Shown: positions 48,295 through 58,257 of the stretch, one piece after another
How the letters are laid out: each line of letters begins with the position of its first letter
Numbering within the stretch: the stretch's first letter is position 1
Source: Clostridiales bacterium CHKCI006
Lineage (GTDB): Bacteria > Bacillota_I > Bacilli_A > Erysipelotrichales > Coprobacillaceae
DNA: 64,000 nt
Direction of reading: 5' to 3'
Assembly: GCA_900018345.1 (NCBI GenBank)
Contig: FCNA01000020.1
Span: forward strand, 1 to 64,000
The notes under the pieces: generated by a model
Told to the model about the DNA's origin: nothing
Database searches by the model: none
What the model saw: the letters and a program-made list of their open reading frames with translations, nothing else
Made by a program: the position numbers and the translations under genes

Positions 48295-49327
48295 CGCTTA
48301 ATCCTCCTTCTCTTTGTTGTTTGATGCCTGTTTCCAGGATTTCCATCAGCGTCAGTGTCTCTTCGTCCTTGATCAGCTTTTCGGTCTGATGCAATAAGCT
48401 TGCTTCAATGCCGTCATAGATACGTGCATAGTCGCCCTGCTCGCTGATGACCTTTTCTTCATGATAGATTCCTTTGTCATCCACGTAGGTTAAGGTACCA
48501 TAATCTTCAGGTCGATCGAGGCCAAAATCAGGCTGACCGGGCATATAGAAGAGTTTCAAATGTTCTTCCTGACGATCCTTTTTTTCTTTGATGAACATGC
48601 CTCGTTTACCATAAACGACAAAGCTTGGGCGCGGTTTGATCCTGAAATAGCTGGATTTGACCGAAACCTTCAGCCCCGGATAATAAAGATCTACATCGAA
48701 ATAATCATTCATATGATCCGTACCGCATAAGCATTGAACGTCATAGTGAATATGCTGTGGCTTTCCCCAATAGGCGATGACCTGATCGATCGTATGACAG
48801 CCGTGTCCGTAAAGGAAGCTATGGTAAGGCGGGGTATGCATGGCATTTTGCGGAACCTCAGGTCGATAATAGTCAAAATGCATATCGACTTCATAGATTT
48901 CGCCGAGCTTACCGCTCTCAATGACTTTTAAGGTTGTCAGATAATCAGCATCAAAACGCCGGTTCTGATAACATTGCACAAAGAGCCCTTTCCTTTTGGC
49001 CGTGTCAAAGAGCATCTTTGCTTCCTGATAGGTTCTTGTCATCGGTTTTTCAATCAGGACGTTTTTGCCATGCTTAAGTGCCTGCATCCCGTATTCAAAA
49101 TGAGAATCCACACCGGTCGAAACAACCACAAGATCGATGCGATCATCCTGCCAGATGTCCTCTAATTGGTCAGTATAATGCACTCCTTCTAAGTGAGGCC
49201 ACTTAGGGGTGTTGACATGTCGATCATAGATGGTTTGAATATGCCAGGCGTCAGGCCGTGTCAGTACAAAAGGCGCATGATAGCGATTCACGCTTTTACC
49301 ATTGCCGATATATGCAATATGCAACAT
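48287..49327 (-). CDS. Gfo/Idh/MocA-family oxidoreductase
   Basis: A 346-residue NAD(P)-dependent dehydrogenase: N-terminal Rossmann fold (IAYIGNGKSVNRYHAPFVL; the usual GxGxxG is reduced to GNGKSV), the EKPMTRTYQEAKMLF motif and a C-terminal substrate domain with YHSFLYGHGCHTIDQVIAYW holding the catalytic His/Asp. It oxidises or epimerises a sugar or polyol. The HAD gene overlaps its end, suggesting a joint pathway on a phosphorylated sugar. Start at ATG 49327. Confidence 0.88.
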   Translation of the reverse strand: MLHIAYIGNGKSVNRYHAPFVLTRPDAWHIQTIYDRHVNTPKWPHLEGVHYTDQLEDIWQDDRIDLVVVSTGVDSHFEYGMQALKHGKNVLIEKPMTRTYQEAKMLFDTAKRKGLFVQCYQNRRFDADYLTTLKVIESGKLGEIYEVDMHFDYYRPEVPQNAMHTPPYHSFLYGHGCHTIDQVIAYWGKPQHIHYDVQCLCGTDHMNDYFDVDLYYPGLKVSVKSSYFRIKPRPSFVVYGKRGMFIKEKKDRQEEHLKLFYMPGQPDFGLDRPEDYGTLTYVDDKGIYHEEKVISEQGDYARIYDGIEASLLHQTEKLIKDEETLTLMEILETGIKQQREGGLSDD

Positions 49328-49432
49328 GATTCATCACTCACTTTCAAATTCATTTTAAGATGTTTGAAAATGAAAAGCAATAAAAATCATCCGGTTAAAT
49401 GTGAATTGCTGAGGGCTTTCAAAAACGATGCG

Positions 49433-49801
49433 CTAAGGCATCGCTAGGGGGATGATCGTAAAAGGCCAAATGGTTGAGAGATGTTCATTGAGGGGTTGCT
49501 GACTGAACCAATAGATACAGCTTTCTTCAAGATTTAATGATTGGTGCAGCAGGGCGAGCGTATCAAAGATTTCTTCAAGACTGGCTGCCGTTGGCAGATC
49601 GAGACTGCAAAAAGGGACGATACAGAGCGCATCTAAAGGCAGAACTTCTAAGAGGTAGACCCAATGCATGGGGTCATGCAGATAGAAAAGTGAGAAGAGT
49701 GCACCCGGTTGATTGATGCTGGCAAAGGCCTTTTGGACAGATTGGGATTCGATACTGAAATATTCATCGATAAAAAAGATAAAATGACGATCCATAGACA
49801 T
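49433..49801 (-). CDS. Hypothetical protein
   Basis: About 122 residues, starting MSMDRHFIFFIDEYFS, with ATG 49801 chosen because AAGGAG lies 8 bases before it. It has no signal peptide, no clear membrane helix and no motif I recognise; the sequence is rich in Leu, Phe and Pro (LLEVLPLDALCIVPFCSLDL). It is divergent from the HTH gene at 49,854, with only about 50 bp between them, so the two may share control. Function unknown. Confidence 0.6.
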   Translation of the reverse strand: MSMDRHFIFFIDEYFSIESQSVQKAFASINQPGALFSLFYLHDPMHWVYLLEVLPLDALCIVPFCSLDLPTAASLEEIFDTLALLHQSLNLEESCIYWFSQQPLNEHLSTIWPFTIIPLAMP

Positions 49802-49853
49802 ATTTTTCACTCCTTTAGCATATTATATAGATAAAAGGTGGGGAGGTGGTCGC

Positions 49854-50264
49854 ATGCGAGGCGACAAATACTTTTATCGCTGGCTCTGTCTTCAGGAGAC
49901 GTTGGCGGAATATATGGCTAAAGAAAAAGAAGAGAATTACCTGGATGCACTGCTGCAAAGGCTGCGTCAGTCCGAGCGTGGACATGTGGCCATCTATAAG
50001 GATGCCGGTATGGATCGGCGTTATTTTTCTAAGCTTGTTTCCGGTCAGTTGAAGCTGCCTTCCAAAAAGGCCATGATCCGCTTAGGACTGGCGATGCATT
50101 TAGATCTAGAGGGGATGCAGCGCTTATTACATAGCTGTGGGTATCATTTATCGGCCAGCGTTGATCTGGATCTGGTGGTCATGTATTGTATTTCTCAGGG
50201 AAAATATGATCTTTGGCAGGTCAATGCCATGCTGTATGAGTTGGATCTGCCGCTTTTAGAATAA
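49854..50264 (+). CDS. Probable DNA-binding (XRE/HTH-like) protein
   Basis: A 136-residue protein behind GGGGAGG. The middle reads AIYKDAGMDRRYFSKLVSGQ then SKKAMIRLGLAMHLDLEGM and LLHSCGYHLSAS, which fits a helix-turn-helix of the Cro/C1 type with the usual A-L-A-x-x-L continuation. The N-terminal 45 residues are a charged helix (AKEKEENYLDALLQRLRQSE). No effector domain is seen. It may regulate itself and the divergent gene at 49,433. Assignment is moderate. Confidence 0.65.
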   Translation: MRGDKYFYRWLCLQETLAEYMAKEKEENYLDALLQRLRQSERGHVAIYKDAGMDRRYFSKLVSGQLKLPSKKAMIRLGLAMHLDLEGMQRLLHSCGYHLSASVDLDLVVMYCISQGKYDLWQVNAMLYELDLPLLE

Positions 50265-50267
50265 GAA

Positions 50268-50296
50268 TTGTTTTGCTTGCAGGAATCTGCTATAAT
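50268..50296 (+). promoter_or_regulatory. Promoter of dus
   Basis: TTGTTT (50268-50273), 17-bp spacer, TATAAT (50291-50296), 20 bp before the ATG. Confidence 0.7.
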
Positions 50297-50316
50297 GCTT
50301 GCGAGGATGTGAAGAC

Positions 50317-51312
50317 ATGTTTAAGATAGGAAACGTAGAAATACCGAATCGCATCATTATGGCGCCGATGGCGGGTATAACGAATAAGGCTTTTCGGACG
50401 ATCATCAAAGAGTTTGGTGCGGGACTTGTTTATTCCGAGATGGTGAGTGATAAAGCCATCTGTTATCAAAATAAGAAAACACTGGAGATGCTGGCCGTGG
50501 ACGAACACGAGCACCCAATGAGCATGCAGGTTTTTGGCGGCGATCGTGATTCCATCGTCGAGGCAGCGAGGTTTATTGCCACGCATTCGAATTGTGATAT
50601 CATTGATATCAACATGGGCTGTCCGGTCCATAAGGTTCTCAAAGCGGAGGCAGGCAGCAAGCTCTTATTATATCCCGACAAGATCGAGGATATTGTGCGC
50701 CATGTGGTCGCCGCTGTTGACAAGCCGGTGACAGTCAAGATTCGCTCAGGTTTTGATAAAGAACATATCAACGCTGTGGAAGTCGCCAAACGTATTGAAA
50801 GGGCTGGCGCGAGCGCGATTGCAGTGCATGGGCGGACCCGTTCACAAATGTATGAAGGCAAGGCCGATTGGCAGATCATTGCCCAGGTCAAACAAGCTGT
50901 TCGTATTCCTGTGATGGGCAATGGGGATGTCTGCACCCCGCAGGATGCCCAAAGAATGCTTGACGAAACGGGATGCGATGCGGTGATGGTTGGGCGTGCG
51001 GCGTTAGGCAATCCATGGGTCATCAAACAGATGGTGGCTTATGTGGAAGAGGGAATCTTATTACCCGATCCGACCCCAGAGATGCGGATCAACCAATGTC
51101 TGGATCATGCCAGGCGATTGATGACGATGATGCCTGAGCATGTGGCGATGAGTCAGATGCGCGGTCATGCGCCCTGGTATATGAAGGGCTTAAAGTCATC
51201 TTCCTATGTGAAAAATCAGTTGGCGAAAGTGAATACTTATGAAGAGCTAAAAACGATTCTTGAAACATATGCGCAGTATCTCAGGACCGGCGATCGATCA
51301 TTATTGAAGTGA
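50317..51312 (+). CDS. dusB: tRNA-dihydrouridine synthase
   Basis: A 331-residue FMN enzyme that reduces uridines in tRNA D-loops. Visible features: start MFKIGNVEIPNRIIMAPMAG, catalytic Cys in INMGCPVHKVLKAEAGSKLL, FMN/tRNA contacts VKIRSGFDKEHINAVEVAK, AIAVHGRTRSQMYEGKADW, VMGNGDVCTPQDAQ and VMVGRAALGNPW. ATG 50317 is taken as the start; the upstream TTG 50299 lacks a ribosome site. Bacterial Firmicutes members are DusB-like. Single gene with promoter and terminator. Confidence 0.92.
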   Translation: MFKIGNVEIPNRIIMAPMAGITNKAFRTIIKEFGAGLVYSEMVSDKAICYQNKKTLEMLAVDEHEHPMSMQVFGGDRDSIVEAARFIATHSNCDIIDINMGCPVHKVLKAEAGSKLLLYPDKIEDIVRHVVAAVDKPVTVKIRSGFDKEHINAVEVAKRIERAGASAIAVHGRTRSQMYEGKADWQIIAQVKQAVRIPVMGNGDVCTPQDAQRMLDETGCDAVMVGRAALGNPWVIKQMVAYVEEGILLPDPTPEMRINQCLDHARRLMTMMPEHVAMSQMRGHAPWYMKGLKSSSYVKNQLAKVNTYEELKTILETYAQYLRTGDRSLLK

Positions 51313-51331
51313 GGACTCCCTCACTTTTTTT
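51308..51331 (+). terminator. Terminator of dus
   Basis: AGTGAGG-ACTC-CCTCACT followed by six T; overlaps the stop codon. Confidence 0.8.
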
Positions 51332-51385
51332 ATATAACAGCATATAACAGTTGACAAGTGTTTTATTCTGTTATATACTGTTTAT
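51332..51385 (+). promoter_or_regulatory. Promoter and GntR operator of the YtrA-type module
   Basis: TTGACA (51351-51356), a 17-bp spacer and TATACT (51374-51379) form a near-consensus promoter. ATATAACAG (51342-51350) and CTGTTATAT (51368-51376) are perfect inverted repeats 17 bp apart. Outer half-copies (ATATAACAG at 51332-51340; CTGTTTAT at 51378-51385) extend the symmetry. This is a strong candidate for autorepression by the adjacent GntR protein. Confidence 0.75.
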
Positions 51386-51402
51386 GAAGAGGAGGACGGG
51401 AA

Positions 51403-51783
51403 ATGCATATTATCATTAATAATTCCAGCCAGCAGCCGATCTATGAACAGATTGTGGAAAGCATTAAGGCGATGATCATGAGCGGCGAGCTGGGCGAGGA
51501 TACCATGCTCCCCTCTGTTCGTGCGCTGGCGCGCGATCTGAAGATCAGTGCATTGACTGTCAAAAAAGCATATGATCATCTGGAAAGCGAGGGCTTCATT
51601 GTTACTGTGCACGGTAAAGGAAGCTTTGTGGCCATGGCAAATGCCAATCTGTTGGCTGAGCAGGCACGAAAAGAAGTAGAAGCTGATTTGGAAAGGGCCA
51701 TCCAAAAAGGCAGAAGATGTGGAATGACGGATGAAGAGATCAGCGATCTTGTTCGTCTATTAATGGAGGATTCGATATGTTAG
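51403..51783 (+). CDS. GntR-family regulator, YtrA type
   Basis: A 126-residue short GntR protein: winged helix with QPIYEQIVESIKAMIMSGEL, LPSVRALARDLKISALTVKK, HLESEGFIVTVHGKGSFV and a short helical tail (no large ligand domain), the YtrA subfamily layout. Such regulators repress a following ABC-2 transporter and respond to cell-wall-active antibiotics. GGAGG precedes the ATG; the end overlaps the ATPase gene by 7 bases. Confidence 0.9.
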   Translation: MHIIINNSSQQPIYEQIVESIKAMIMSGELGEDTMLPSVRALARDLKISALTVKKAYDHLESEGFIVTVHGKGSFVAMANANLLAEQARKEVEADLERAIQKGRRCGMTDEEISDLVRLLMEDSIC

Positions 51784-52628
51784 TCAAATTAGATCATGTC
51801 AAAAAACATTATGCCACTTTTGATTTGGATTGCACGATGGAGTTAGCGGAAGGCTGTATCACAGGTGTGATCGGTCGAAATGGAGCAGGGAAAACGACGA
51901 CTTTTAAATTGATTTTAGACTTAATTCATCCCGATGCGGGAGAAATCACAATCTTGGATGAACCTGTCAGCAAGTTAAATACCAAAAAACGGGAACAGAT
52001 CGGGGTGGTGTTATCGGACAGCGGCTTTAGTGAATCCTTGCACCTGGAAGCCATTGCCAGGATCTTGAAACCTATGTACCATACGTTTGATCCGGCAGAT
52101 TTCAAAAAACAGGCACAGGCCGCCGGATTGCCGCTACGTCAGCCTTTATCTCAGTTTTCGAATGGGATGAAGGCCAAGGCGAAATTGCTGATGGCCTTGT
52201 CCCATCATCCACGCCTGTTGATCTTAGATGAACCGACCGCCGGTTTGGATGTGGTTGCCCGGGATGAGGTGCTGGATATGTTGCGCGCCTTTATGGAGAA
52301 TGAACAAGCAGGGATCCTGATCAGTTCGCATATTTCCAGTGATCTGGAGGGATTATGTGATGATATCTATCTGATTGATCAGGGAAAAGTCAAACTGCAT
52401 GAATCCAATGAGACGATCTTAAGTGAGTATGGCTTGATCAAGGTCAATGCATCGCAATATGAGAAGCTTGATAAGGACTATTTACTGGCGGTTGAAAAAG
52501 AAGGGTATGGCTATGCCTGCTTGACCAATCAGCGGGCTTACTATCAGGAGAATTATCCTGGCATTGTGGTGGAGAAAGCCAATCTGGATCGTGTGTTAAC
52601 GATCATGAGTCGAGGTGAAAGCAAATGA
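51777..52628 (+). CDS. ABC transporter ATPase of the YtrA-type module
   Basis: A 283-residue ATPase: Walker A GRNGAGKTTTFKLI, Q-loop region VVLSDSGFSESLHL (Gln replaced by Ser-Asp-Ser), signature LSQFSNGMKAKAKLLMAL (degenerate compared with LSGGQ), Walker B LLILDEPTAGLD and the switch His in ISSHISSDL. It powers the ABC-2 permease encoded next. The degenerate signature SNGMKxK is common in this YtrB/BcrA-like branch. Confidence 0.9.
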   Translation: MLVKLDHVKKHYATFDLDCTMELAEGCITGVIGRNGAGKTTTFKLILDLIHPDAGEITILDEPVSKLNTKKREQIGVVLSDSGFSESLHLEAIARILKPMYHTFDPADFKKQAQAAGLPLRQPLSQFSNGMKAKAKLLMALSHHPRLLILDEPTAGLDVVARDEVLDMLRAFMENEQAGILISSHISSDLEGLCDDIYLIDQGKVKLHESNETILSEYGLIKVNASQYEKLDKDYLLAVEKEGYGYACLTNQRAYYQENYPGIVVEKANLDRVLTIMSRGESK

Positions 52629-53275
52629 AAGGATTACTTGTGAAAGATTATTTGATGCTGTCAGCGCAAAAACGCTTTATGCTGCTGGCGCTGATCATGA
52701 TGATCGTGATTTCGGTAAGTGCAAATAACGGCTCCTTTGTGATCGGTTACTGTGCCTTTATGGGATCCCTGATGGGAACCAATTCGATCAGTTACGATGA
52801 TTATAATCACGGTTATAGTTTTCTGATGACATTGCCTTTTACACGTAAGGAATATGTGTTAGAGAAGTTCATCTTCTGTTTATCCTGCGTTGTCTTATTC
52901 TCTGTTGTCGGCGCTTTGATTGCGCTGGTCGGACAGATGATGCGGGGCCTGAATGAGACCTATTTGATGAGCTTTGGACTTACCTATCTCATTTTGATCT
53001 GGATTGCTTTTCTGATTGCAGCCATCATGCTGCCTGTTCAACTGCACTTTGGTTCGGAGAGAGCCAGAATTGCTTTTGCCATCGTGATGCTAAGCCTGTT
53101 TGTTTTGGTTATTGGTGGCATAAAGCTGACAGAGGGGCTGCCAATCCAGTTAGATCCTATCTTCAGTCAACTGTCGCTGCCGCTAATGGTGGGTGTTGGC
53201 ATAGGTATTTTGGGTGTGGCCTTTGCCCTTTCTTACAGCATCAGTTTAGCAATCATGCAAAGAAAAGAATTTTAA
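52625..53275 (+). CDS. ABC-2 type permease
   Basis: A 216-residue membrane protein with six hydrophobic segments (FMLLALIMMIVISVSAN; FILSCVVLFSVVGALIALVG-like; YLILIWIAFLIAAIMLPV; FAIVMLSLFVLVIGGIKL; LPLMVGVGIGILGVAFALSY) and the YDDYNHGYSFLMTLPFTRKE loop typical of ABC-2 permeases of this group. It overlaps the ATPase gene by four bases (ATGA). Likely role: export of, or defence against, membrane-active peptides. Confidence 0.87.
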   Translation: MKGLLVKDYLMLSAQKRFMLLALIMMIVISVSANNGSFVIGYCAFMGSLMGTNSISYDDYNHGYSFLMTLPFTRKEYVLEKFIFCLSCVVLFSVVGALIALVGQMMRGLNETYLMSFGLTYLILIWIAFLIAAIMLPVQLHFGSERARIAFAIVMLSLFVLVIGGIKLTEGLPIQLDPIFSQLSLPLMVGVGIGILGVAFALSYSISLAIMQRKEF

Positions 53276-53298
53276 AACCGGTTCAGGCCGGTTTTTTT
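53276..53298 (+). terminator. Terminator of the GntR/ABC module
   Basis: AACCGG-TTCAGG-CCGGTT followed by TTTTTG. Confidence 0.8.
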
Positions 53299-53299
53299 G

Positions 53300-53328
53300 T
53301 TGACATGATGCTCTTTCCATTTTAAACT
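53300..53328 (+). promoter_or_regulatory. Promoter of the second MarR gene
   Basis: TTGACA (53300-53305), 17-bp spacer, TAAACT (53323-53328). The direct repeat TAAACTAAGATAAACTAGG covers the start region and could be the operator. Confidence 0.6.
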
Positions 53329-53352
53329 AAGATAAACTAGGGAGGGAGTGCA

Positions 53353-53781
53353 ATGCAACGCTCACAGCAGGAAGAATATATTATCCGCTGTTTCTCGCTG
53401 CTGGCAAATGAAATTGCCATTCAGGGAGATCTGATTTTGCCGGATATCACTTATCGGCAATGGTTTTTATTAGCCATCATTGCCAAGATGCCAGCTAAAG
53501 AAACACATGTTCAGGCAATTGCTGATATGGCCGGTTCTTCAAGACAGAATGTTAAGAAGATGTTAGAGGCATTGGAAGTTAAAGGATATGTTAGAATGCA
53601 GCCGTCAAGCCAGGATAAACGCGCACTGAGCGTCAAGCTGACGACGAAGGCCAAAAGATATTTAAACGAACAGGCTGCTTCGATTGCCCAGTGGACACAG
53701 TCCCTCTTTGCGAATTATAATGATGAGGAAGTCAGACAGCTGCTTTTCCTTCTGGTCAAATTAATGGATGAGATAACGTAA
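53353..53781 (+). CDS. MarR-family regulator
   Basis: A 142-residue winged-helix protein: DITYRQWFLLAIIAKMP, QAIADMAGSSRQNVKKMLEA, LEVKGYVRMQPSSQDKRALS and a long C-terminal dimer helix. The wing DKRAL is standard. GGAGG precedes the ATG. It stands alone between two terminators, so its targets are elsewhere or it controls itself. Confidence 0.88.
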   Translation: MQRSQQEEYIIRCFSLLANEIAIQGDLILPDITYRQWFLLAIIAKMPAKETHVQAIADMAGSSRQNVKKMLEALEVKGYVRMQPSSQDKRALSVKLTTKAKRYLNEQAASIAQWTQSLFANYNDEEVRQLLFLLVKLMDEIT

Positions 53782-53805
53782 AAAAGATCCTGCGGGATCT
53801 TTTTT
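53782..53805. terminator. Bidirectional terminator
   Basis: AAAAGATCC-TGCG-GGATCTTTTT serves the MarR gene and the convergent CmpB-like gene. Confidence 0.8.
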
Positions 53806-54478
53806 AATGTGTGCGCCGGTACTGGTCGATCAGTTCACGAATCTCCTTTTGACCAAGACGATAGCGACGGGAATGGGTTCCCGGATTTCGTTTCAAGATC
53901 TTTTCAGCCTTTTTGAGAGCCTTGATTGGATCGACCAGGACCTTATCCAATCTGAGGATGTGTTTGAGATCCAAAGCCTGGATGACCGACAGAACGGTAT
54001 CGGAAATAAAGAGGATCAGCGCGATGGCATCGATCAGATAGAGCCATGGCACAGGAATCTGCTTGACAAGATGATAGATCGGTGCATCGATCCACTGGAC
54101 CAGTAAAATAGAGAAAAACCCCCAGATCAAACTGGCTCCCAGACAAATATACCCTTTATAATTGAAAGGCAGTGAACTGTAGTCCCAATAGCGCATATGG
54201 AAGATCTTCTCCATTCCCCATCCGATGAAAAGCTCAAAAGCAGTTCCGGCAAGCATGCCGACTAAGAAAATGAGGGGAATCTGATCTTTAAAGGGCAGCG
54301 TCAGAAAGAGAATGATCAGGGCCCCAAAACCATAGATCGGCAGCCATGGACCATTGAGAAATCCGCGGTTGATAAAATGATGGGTTTTGATCCACTTTTG
54401 TCCCGTTTCCCAAACCCAGCCTAGAAACGCATAAATAAAGAAGATCAGGATCCATTGTGGTGTATCAAAAATATTCAT
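53804..54478 (-). CDS. Putative membrane permease, CmpB/PF06541 family
   Basis: A 224-residue protein with five to six membrane segments and the family motifs FFIYAFLGWVWETGQKWI, FLNGPWLPIYGFGALIILFL and RYWDYSSLPFNYKGYICLGA. It is annotated widely as a putative ABC transporter permease, but the real function is unknown. The C-terminal about 60 residues are cytoplasmic and basic (KKAEKILKRNPGTHSRRYRL). Its ATG overlaps the stop of the GT8 gene, so the two are co-expressed. Confidence 0.82.
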   Translation of the reverse strand: MNIFDTPQWILIFFIYAFLGWVWETGQKWIKTHHFINRGFLNGPWLPIYGFGALIILFLTLPFKDQIPLIFLVGMLAGTAFELFIGWGMEKIFHMRYWDYSSLPFNYKGYICLGASLIWGFFSILLVQWIDAPIYHLVKQIPVPWLYLIDAIALILFISDTVLSVIQALDLKHILRLDKVLVDPIKALKKAEKILKRNPGTHSRRYRLGQKEIRELIDQYRRTH

Positions 54479-55272
54479 CCGTTCTTCCTCTCATTCATCA
54501 ATTGATCATAGAAATATTTGAGACGTCCATGGTAAGAGGACTGCCAGGGCTTATGTGGACCGCAGAAGTGAATGATGACGGTATGCTCACTGACCCATTT
54601 GAGATCACGCTTTTGCTGGGGATGCTCGATATTGTAGATATTGAGGATGCGATCACTCAAATTATAAATAAAGTGATTCAACAAGAGAATGTGATCACCA
54701 TAGAGAGAGGACAGAATATCCTGATCGGGTAACAGCAGGTGTTTTCTACGTTTCATGAAGTTTTCAATATCCTGTGCAACGGAAATGTCTCGTAGCTTAG
54801 CTAAATTGATCAGTAAGACACCGGTATTGATGTAGGGGACATCCTTGGTATTGCCTAAACGCAAATGATTCATCTTTCTAAGAAAGCGGCGAATATGCGT
54901 GCAGCCGGCAAAATAGTGATCACCTAAGGGGGTCTCGTAAAGCGTCTCTAAGGAATGGATGATCAGGGTATCGGCATCTAAGTAAAGGATGCGATCCAAA
55001 TGCTGCGGTAAAAAATGGGCCGCATACAGGCGGTAGTAGATTTCCAGAGGGTAGCGCTGTGTTGTAGGAAAATAAGGCAGGTCTTCTTTCTGAATGGTCA
55101 GAAAGTGAAAATCCATTTCTGGAAAAGTATTTTGAATGTGCTGCTGCAGCTTTTCATCTAGATCGCGATGAAAGATATAGACGTGATAGTCAGCTGGAAA
55201 GCGTGCCAGCGAACGGAGCGTCACTAAAAAAGGGGAAAGATAATGCTGATTGATACAAAATAATAAATTCAT
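54475..55272 (-). CDS. Glycosyltransferase family 8 enzyme
   Basis: Start at ATG 55272, behind GGAGG (10-base spacing). The 265-residue GT8 protein starts MNLLFCINQHYLSPFLVTL and has the metal-binding DxD in RILYLDADTLIIHSLETLYE, then PYINTGVLLINLAKLRD, LPDQDILSSLYGD and the final VIIHFCGPHKPW. It transfers a hexose, usually galactose or glucose, from a UDP-sugar to a surface glycan. It overlaps the CmpB-like gene by four bases. A longer frame to 55326 lacks support. Confidence 0.9.
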   Translation of the reverse strand: MNLLFCINQHYLSPFLVTLRSLARFPADYHVYIFHRDLDEKLQQHIQNTFPEMDFHFLTIQKEDLPYFPTTQRYPLEIYYRLYAAHFLPQHLDRILYLDADTLIIHSLETLYETPLGDHYFAGCTHIRRFLRKMNHLRLGNTKDVPYINTGVLLINLAKLRDISVAQDIENFMKRRKHLLLPDQDILSSLYGDHILLLNHFIYNLSDRILNIYNIEHPQQKRDLKWVSEHTVIIHFCGPHKPWQSSYHGRLKYFYDQLMNERKNG

Positions 55273-55466
55273 TGTTCTCGAACCTCCACCAAGATAAAGT
55301 ATAGTCTGATTATATGAATGGAACATTAACAGTTGTAAGACATCCAGGATGGGAAGAATTTACAGAGATGTGATCTTATGATATAATATGCCAGATGAAC
55401 CATCCTTAGGTGCTTTTTGGCAAGGATGATGCGTTGGGACTGCTTCCCGTCAAAAAGCAAGAGAGG

Positions 55467-56684
55467 ATGGAAAAATTGAAATATCAAAAGGAGATCATGA
55501 TTACGGCCGTGATGGTAGCTGTGATCTTTGTTTTACGCCTGTTGAATGTTTTTCAGGTGGAAAATGGACTTGCTCATCCACTGGTCATGTTGTTGATGAT
55601 TGTTGGAAGCAGTCTTCTGGCAATCTGGCTTCAGCGCGATATGGATGCGAATTATGCCCATCAGCGTCTTTACTATCCTAATTTGAACATCTTAAAATAT
55701 GTATGTGCCGTACTGATCGTCATCTTACATTTAAGACCTTTTTTAGGTTACTCGTCCAAATTGGATCTGGCTTTTAATAATATTCTTTCGCGCATCTGTG
55801 TGCCGGTCTTCTTTTTGATCACGGGTTATTTTGTCGCTCAAAAAGAAAAAACGAATCCAACCTACATTCGTTCTTATATTCAAAAAAATATTCATTTATA
55901 CCTGGTCTGGAGCATGATCTATATTCCTGTCTCGGTCTATTTTGCTTTTACGAACAGGCATGTGATCGACTTGTACATTCCCAGTCTCTCGTTTCCGCTC
56001 TATGCTCTGATTCCGCTAGTCATCTTGGGATTGCCATTGATCTTAATTTTTTATACAGGCACGTATTATCATCTTTGGTATTTTCCGGCGGTAATCCTGT
56101 CACTAATTGTTGTGGCCCAATGGAAGAAACGCTGGTCACTGGGCTGGCTTTTGGTCATCTCATTTGTTTTGCTTTTGTTTGGGGCAACTGAGACATACTA
56201 TGGCGTCTTGCCGCTCACACTGCAGCGCATCATTTCTTATTATTATAATATCTTCTTTACGACACGTAATTTTCTTTTCTTTGGCTTGTTTTATGTGGTG
56301 TTGGGTTATTATTTGGGCTCAAAAAAACAGGTGTATGCCAGCTACTGTTTGGAAAAGCTGCTGATTTCCATCATGCTATTGGTGTTTGAGGCGCTGTTGC
56401 TGCAGGGAACAGAGCGCTTGAACAGTAATATCTTACTGGCTTGTGTACCGGTGACTTACTATTTGTTTGTCTGTACCATCTATTTGTCTAACCATCATCA
56501 AAAACATCTTCCGTTTGGGGAATTGTCTAAATATTATTACCTCATTCATCCTATTGTCATTGTACTCGTAACTGCCTTTCCGCTGCATCCACTTCTGCAG
56601 TTATTGGTGGTGCTTCTTCTTACTCAGCTTGTGTCTTATGGCTTGTATCGACTCAAAAGAAAACATCCATCGCTGCCGATTTAA
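55467..56684 (+). CDS. Acyltransferase 3-like membrane protein
   Basis: About 405 residues with ten or more membrane segments. NILKYVCAVLIVILHLRPF carries the His of the acyltransferase-3 family start, and RICVPVFFLITGYFVAQKEK is the second typical block. Such enzymes O-acetylate surface sugars; the membrane half of VanT-type racemases is similar, but no racemase domain is present. ATG 55467 is preferred; an earlier GTG at 55410 would add an unlike soluble lead. It is divergent from the GT8 gene, so both may act on the same glycan. Confidence 0.8.
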   Translation: MEKLKYQKEIMITAVMVAVIFVLRLLNVFQVENGLAHPLVMLLMIVGSSLLAIWLQRDMDANYAHQRLYYPNLNILKYVCAVLIVILHLRPFLGYSSKLDLAFNNILSRICVPVFFLITGYFVAQKEKTNPTYIRSYIQKNIHLYLVWSMIYIPVSVYFAFTNRHVIDLYIPSLSFPLYALIPLVILGLPLILIFYTGTYYHLWYFPAVILSLIVVAQWKKRWSLGWLLVISFVLLLFGATETYYGVLPLTLQRIISYYYNIFFTTRNFLFFGLFYVVLGYYLGSKKQVYASYCLEKLLISIMLLVFEALLLQGTERLNSNILLACVPVTYYLFVCTIYLSNHHQKHLPFGELSKYYYLIHPIVIVLVTAFPLHPLLQLLVVLLLTQLVSYGLYRLKRKHPSLPI

Positions 56685-56704
56685 GATCAGTCATCAGAAA
56701 AAAG

Positions 56705-56737
56705 GTGTTGGCCAATGTGACCAACACACTTTTTTTA
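56705..56737 (+). terminator. Terminator of the acyltransferase gene
   Basis: GTGTTGG (56705-56711) and CCAACAC (56721-56727) pair, followed by eight T. Confidence 0.8.
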
Positions 56738-56857
56738 TCCGATCGGGTTGCTGTCTGGATCAAATTCATCATTTCGCTCACGGAGGCCAAGAGGGGTTGT
56801 TTCCCAAACAGTCTTAAAGACACCTTCACCAAAATCCCATTTGCGTCCTTGAGCATC

Positions 56858-56889
56858 AAAAAACCAGGGGTCGAAATGATCCCCTGGTT
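56858..56889 (-). terminator. Terminator of eno
   Basis: On the minus strand AACCAGGGG and CCCCTGGTT pair and are followed by TTTTTTG. Confidence 0.85.
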
Positions 56890-56897
56890 ATCATGCT

Positions 56898-58217
<1,320 letters not shown>

Positions 58218-58257
58218 CTATGTGACTGGCATAGGGAAAGGAAAATCATTTATTCAC

